A DNA stretch of 9,023 nucleotides from Mariprofundaceae bacterium (GTDB lineage: Bacteria > Pseudomonadota > Zetaproteobacteria > Mariprofundales > Mariprofundaceae), in the NCBI GenBank assembly GCA_027018975.1, contig JALUXN010000251.1:1-9023 (forward strand), read 5' to 3'. Numbering within the stretch: the stretch's first letter is position 1; the number at the start of each line of letters is the position of its first letter. The position numbers and the translations under genes were made by a program. This document shows positions 6,715 to 9,023 of this stretch, piece by piece. The notes under the pieces are model-generated. The model did no database searches. It was not told the origin of the DNA and saw only the letters and a list, made by a program, of their open reading frames with translations.

Positions 6715-8070
6715 TTACAGTAGAAACAGCGTCGCCAAGCCCAAAAATGCCAAAAAGCCGACCACATCGGTCACCGTGGTCAAAATCGTACCGCTGGCCA
6801 GTGCCGGATCGATATGCAAGCGCTGCAGAGTCAATGGAATCATCGCCCCGGCCAGCCCTGCGACAAAGAGATTGATCAACATCGCCGCCGCGATAATCAA
6901 CCCCAGTTTGATGCCTAGATCGGGGAACCAGAGCGAGGCGATCACCGCGATCACCAGCGCAAAGACCACGCCGGAGACCATACCGACCGACACCTCCTTC
7001 ATCAGCGCACGGCGGGCATTGGCGAAGGTGACACGCCCCAGCGCGATACCGCGCACAATCACCGTCAGCGTCTGCGTGCCGGCAATGCCGCCCATGCTGG
7101 CGACAATCGGCATCAGCACCGCCAGCGCCACAATCTGCGCAATCGTCGCCTCAAACTGCGAAATCACCACCGAGGCAGCAATCGCCGTCAACAGATTCAC
7201 CGCCAGCCACACCCCGCGCCGCCGCGCTGTCACCGCCACCGGCTCGGCCAAGTCATCCTGATCGGAGAGGGCGGCCAGCCGGTACATATCCTCGGTCGCC
7301 TCCTCCTGAATCACGTCGATCACATCGTCGGCAGTAATGCGTCCGACCAGTACCCCATCGCCATCCACCACCGGCAGCGCCAGCGTGTCATATTTATCGA
7401 AGATGCGCGCCACCTCTTCCTGATCCTGACCGGCGTGGACGCGCGGAAAATCCTGCTCGGCGATGTCGGCCACAATCGATTCAGCATCATTGAAAAGCAG
7501 CTTATGCAGACTGAGCACGCCGACCAGCCGGTCATCATCATCGACCACATAGACATAGTTGAGATTCTCGATCTCGCGGCCGAAGCGGCGCAGCACCTGA
7601 ATCACCTTCTCCACCGTCCAGTCGTGACGCACCTTGAACAGTTCGACCTGCATCAAACCACCGGCCGACTCCTCGTCGTGTGCCATCAGCGGCTCAATCT
7701 CGCGCCGCTCGGCCGGCTCCAGCCGTTCGATCACCTCATCGGCGACCTCTTTATCGACATTCTGCAGGATGTCGGTGGCATCGTCGGAGTCGAGATGCTC
7801 CACCACCTCCTCGATCTCGCTCGGATTGAGCAGCGCCAGCAGGTCTTCCTGCATCCCCTCCGGCAGCTCCAGCAACGTATCACCGCGCAGCTCTTCGGGG
7901 ATATGCGGAATAATCGCCAGCCGCTCCTCATCATTGCGGCAAGCGAGCAGCAACTCTGCCAGCTCCGAGGCATGCATCTCCAGCAACAACGCCTCCAGCC
8001 GTGGCGCATCCCATTTGGCCAGCTGCAACGCATCTTCAAAGCCGAGCTTCTGCTGTTCCTGTCGATGCAT
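6715..8070 (-). CDS. mgtE: Magnesium transporter MgtE
   Basis: An inner-membrane Mg2+-gated Mg2+ channel of 451 residues. The acidic MgtE N domain (about 20-125, with EEVVEHLDSDDATDIL) is followed by tandem CBS domains (about 132-196 and 200-256, e.g. VVDGDGVLVGRITADDVIDVI), a connecting helix, and five predicted TM helices (about 286-304, 313-338, 362-382, 386-412, 424-450). The pore signature region is MPIVASMGGIAGTQT (320-334), and the TM5 motif TTVTDVVGF has Asp435, equivalent to the Mg2+-selecting Asp of Thermus MgtE. The cytoplasmic domains close the pore at high Mg2+. The frame is open to 8148, but the ATG at 8070 is chosen because AGGAGG lies 6 nt upstream and the protein then has the usual family length. 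Its upstream region is shared with csrA. Confidence 0.95.
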   Translation of the reverse strand: MHRQEQQKLGFEDALQLAKWDAPRLEALLLEMHASELAELLLACRNDEERLAIIPHIPEELRGDTLLELPEGMQEDLLALLNPSEIEEVVEHLDSDDATDILQNVDKEVADEVIERLEPAERREIEPLMAHDEESAGGLMQVELFKVRHDWTVEKVIQVLRRFGREIENLNYVYVVDDDDRLVGVLSLHKLLFNDAESIVADIAEQDFPRVHAGQDQEEVARIFDKYDTLALPVVDGDGVLVGRITADDVIDVIQEEATEDMYRLAALSDQDDLAEPVAVTARRRGVWLAVNLLTAIAASVVISQFEATIAQIVALAVLMPIVASMGGIAGTQTLTVIVRGIALGRVTFANARRALMKEVSVGMVSGVVFALVIAVIASLWFPDLGIKLGLIIAAAMLINLFVAGLAGAMIPLTLQRLHIDPALASGTILTTVTDVVGFLAFLGLATLFLL

Positions 8071-8076
8071 GGCGCG

Positions 8077-8082
8077 CCTCCT
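8077..8082 (-). promoter_or_regulatory. Ribosome-binding site of mgtE
   Basis: Reading leftward, AGGAGG ends 6 nt before the ATG at 8070. It is a full consensus Shine-Dalgarno and decides the start against the in-frame upstream ATG at 8148, which would add 26 Arg-rich residues not typical of MgtE. Confidence 0.85.
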
Positions 8083-8119
8083 CGTCAATCGTTGGCGGCG
8101 AAGACTACAGCGCAGCGCT

Positions 8120-8148
8120 ATTGCATAAAGAGGCGCGTGAGATGACAA
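8120..8148 (-). promoter_or_regulatory. Candidate sigma70 promoter for mgtE
   Basis: On the minus strand TTGTCA (8148-8143) and TGCAAT (8125-8120) are separated by 17 nt, 5/6 and 4/6 matches to the sigma70 hexamers. Transcription would begin near 8113, giving a leader of about 40 nt before mgtE. The -35 box starts 5 nt outside the target duplication of the MITE, so the insertion would have left this core promoter intact but separated it from any upstream sites. This is a visual match only. Confidence 0.33.
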
Positions 8149-8153
8149 CCAAA

Positions 8154-8161
8154 ACTTGCGT
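8154..8161 (+). repeat. Left 8-bp target-site duplication of the MITE
   Basis: ACTTGCGT directly abuts the first base (GTAA...) of the element and is identical to 8304-8311, which directly abuts its last base (...TTAC). Eight bases is the duplication length made by IS66-family transposases. Confidence 0.82.
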
Positions 8162-8303
8162 GTAACTACTCAGCTACGTGCTGGAACTGTTCAGATCGCC
8201 CATGGTTTGTTCGATAGCAAGGCGAACACGCGCAGTGTGCTGCTGCACATGAGCATGTTCAACGCAGCTAGCGGGCAAACCGTGGGATGAGCTGAACAGT
8301 TAC
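8162..8303. mobile_element. 142-bp MITE with IS66-family hallmarks
   Basis: A non-coding element bounded by imperfect terminal inverted repeats. The left end reads GTAACTACTCAGCT; the right end, read inward on the other strand, is GTAACTGTTCAGCT (12 of 14 identical). Both start with GTAA, and an exact 8-bp direct repeat flanks the element; together these are the known signature of IS66-family insertions. Inside, a longer inverted repeat pairs 8185-8209 with 8276-8301 (AACTGTTCAG arms, then CCCAtGGTTTG-like). A central hairpin pairs 8224-8231 with 8253-8260 and 8235-8240 with 8245-8250 around a TGCT loop, so almost the whole element can fold into one long stem. The CTrYTCAG motif occurs twice at the left end, about 23 nt apart, possibly transposase-binding repeats. 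It has no transposase and would need one supplied in trans. Family assignment is by termini only. Confidence 0.8.
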
Positions 8304-8321
8304 ACTTGCGTTTTGGATAAA
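8293..8321 (+). promoter_or_regulatory. Candidate hybrid promoter for csrA at the MITE right end
   Basis: TGAACA (8293-8298), inside the right terminal repeat of the MITE, and GATAAA (8316-8321), in flanking DNA, are 17 nt apart, each a 4/6 match to the sigma70 hexamers. A start near 8328 would give a leader of about 27 nt containing both GGA motifs before csrA. If real, the insertion supplied the -35 box. The match is weak, and an upstream promoter reading through the element is equally possible. Confidence 0.22.
8304..8311 (+). repeat. Right 8-bp target-site duplication of the MITE
   Basis: ACTTGCGT, identical to 8154-8161, immediately follows the right terminus of the element. Removing the element and one copy would rejoin the ancestral mgtE-csrA intergenic region, leaving 93 bp from 8070 to csrA less the 44 bp after this repeat accounted for. 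Confidence 0.82.
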
Positions 8322-8340
8322 GGTGGTCTATTCATCTGCG

Positions 8341-8350
8341 GGACGGGAGG
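8341..8350 (+). promoter_or_regulatory. csrA ribosome-binding site with overlapping GGA motifs
   Basis: GGACGGGAGG ends 4 nt before the csrA ATG and contains a strong Shine-Dalgarno (GGGAGG). It carries two GGA triplets (8341-8343 and 8346-8348), the core of CsrA RNA targets; a third is at 8315-8317. CsrA is known in E. coli to repress its own translation by binding such sites over the Shine-Dalgarno, so autoregulation is plausible here. The site also fixes the start at 8355. Confidence 0.55.
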
Positions 8351-8354
8351 TGTT

Positions 8355-8534
8355 ATGCTGATTTTGACTCGAAAAAAAGGTGAATCGATCGCCATCGGTG
8401 ACAATATCCAAATCCAAGTTTTGAGCGTCAAAGGCGGGCAGGTACGCATCGGCATCGATGCACCGCGCGAGATCAAAGTCGATCGCGAAGAGCGTATTCT
8501 GAACGTCGCACCACCGAACACAGCTAGGGCATAG
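8355..8534 (+). CDS. csrA: Carbon storage regulator CsrA
   Basis: A 59-residue homodimeric RNA-binding protein that binds GGA motifs in mRNA leaders and controls carbon metabolism, motility and biofilm formation. The sequence MLILTRKKGESIAIGD is the canonical N-terminus; KGGQVRIGIDAPREIKVDREE follows in two adjacent blocks (26-37 and 38-46), with RNA-contacting Arg6 and Arg44 both present. The tail (residues 47-59, ending PPNTARA) is short and divergent, as is usual. The start is decided by the GGGAGG at 8345-8350; the in-frame upstream extension is not homologous. The gene lies 51 bp from the MITE, is divergent from mgtE, and is followed after 49 nt by oligopeptidase A on the same strand. 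No terminator is seen between them. Confidence 0.96.
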   Translation: MLILTRKKGESIAIGDNIQIQVLSVKGGQVRIGIDAPREIKVDREERILNVAPPNTARA

Positions 8535-8583
8535 CACACAGCCTACACTTGCGCTGGGGCGATGCGCTCTTATCGTGTCGCCT

Positions 8584-9023
8584 ATGAATCAAACACCCAC
8601 CACCCCTACCGACAACCCGCTCCTGACAGGGCCCGATACACCACTGCCGCTGTTTGACCAGATCAAACCAGCACATGTGATCCCGGCGCTGAAGACAGCA
8701 CTCAGCGAGGCACGCCAGCGCGTTACCGAATTGACTCAACTGGAGAACCCCAGCTGGCAGACGCTCTTTTTGCCGCTGGAGGCGATTGATGAGCGGTTGT
8801 CGCGCATCTGGGGGCCGGTGAGCCATCTCAATGCGGTGTGCGACTCCGATGCGCTGCGCGAGGTCTATCAACAGGGCGTGAGCCTGATGACCGCCTGGCA
8901 GAGCGAGCTGGCACAGAATGAAGCGCTCTATGCGGCGATGAAGCAGGTGGCGGCCGATGACACCTTTGCCGAACTGACCGAGGCGCAGCAGCAGGTGGTG
9001 CGCCACGCGCTGCGCGACTTCCG
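8584..9023 (+). CDS. prlC: Oligopeptidase A, M3 family (5' part, runs off the window)
   Basis: The first 146 codons of an M3A zinc oligopeptidase are present; the catalytic HExxH domain lies beyond the right edge. The recognisable N-terminal family segments are NPLL, LPLFDQIKPAHVIPAL (about 22-37), the helical LEAIDERLSRIWGPVSHLNA block, and SELAQNEALY. These match OpdA/PrlC, a cytoplasmic peptidase that degrades small peptides, including cleaved signal peptides. The ATG at 8584 opens directly on a poorly conserved Thr/Pro-rich leader. No clear Shine-Dalgarno is seen, so it may be translated from a csrA-linked transcript. A related thimet-type oligopeptidase is the alternative but fits less well. 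Confidence 0.9.
   Translation, partial: MNQTPTTPTDNPLLTGPDTPLPLFDQIKPAHVIPALKTALSEARQRVTELTQLENPSWQTLFLPLEAIDERLSRIWGPVSHLNAVCDSDALREVYQQGVSLMTAWQSELAQNEALYAAMKQVAADDTFAELTEAQQQVVRHALRDF

Noticed and set aside
8544..8553. TACACTTGCG repeated from 8301-8310, after csrA
   Set aside because: Looks like another copy of the MITE edge, but no GTAA terminus or element is next to it, and a 10-bp repeat within 9 kb is expected by chance.
8524..9006. A 160-codon leftward open frame opposite oligopeptidase A
   Set aside because: The plus strand shows unmistakable PrlC N-terminal similarity. The leftward product has no recognisable domain.

Overview
The window looks like chromosomal core-genome DNA from a GC-rich, free-living Gram-negative bacterium, most likely a proteobacterium of gamma- or zeta-proteobacterial type. 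The reasons are a 59-residue CsrA, an M3-family oligopeptidase A, a short SerB without an ACT domain, an RssA-like patatin, a proteobacterial MgtE, and a genome-wide type of interspersed palindromic repeat. I cannot name the genus. No rRNA, tRNA, CRISPR array or prophage is visible.

Layout. The left edge (1-36) holds the first codons of a leftward gene whose N-terminus looks like a nucleotidyltransferase. Divergent from it, serB (phosphoserine phosphatase) runs rightward to 778. A 251-bp convergent gap (779-1029) carries an 85-bp double-hairpin interspersed repeat. From 6561 down to 1030 seven leftward genes are packed with gaps of 0-16 nt or a 4-nt overlap: short-type citrate synthase, Cache-type sensor histidine kinase, receiver-only response regulator, MIF/tautomerase-fold protein, peptide deformylase, RssA-like patatin phospholipase and an ArsR-family repressor. 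This reads as one operon. Upstream of it on the same strand, after 153 nt, is mgtE (Mg2+ channel/transporter, 8070-6715). Between mgtE and the rightward csrA lies a 142-bp non-coding mobile element (8162-8303). It has GTAA-starting imperfect terminal inverted repeats and a perfect 8-bp target duplication, the hallmarks of an IS66-family MITE. csrA (8355-8534) is followed 49 nt later by the 5' part of oligopeptidase A (prlC/opdA), which runs off the right edge.

How the parts may work together. The two-component pair has translational coupling (ATGA overlap) and is fused transcriptionally to citrate synthase. That suggests, as inference, a sensor whose expression tracks entry into the TCA cycle. 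The receiver has no output domain, so signalling would be through protein contact or phosphotransfer. The downstream genes (MIF-like, deformylase, patatin, ArsR) have no obvious single pathway. The ArsR protein keeps the ELCVC metal-site motif, yet no arsenic or metal-efflux gene is in view. The most striking structural observation is the MITE. It sits within 52 bp of the csrA start codon, in the regulatory region shared by csrA and mgtE, where it could alter the promoter or leader of a global regulator.
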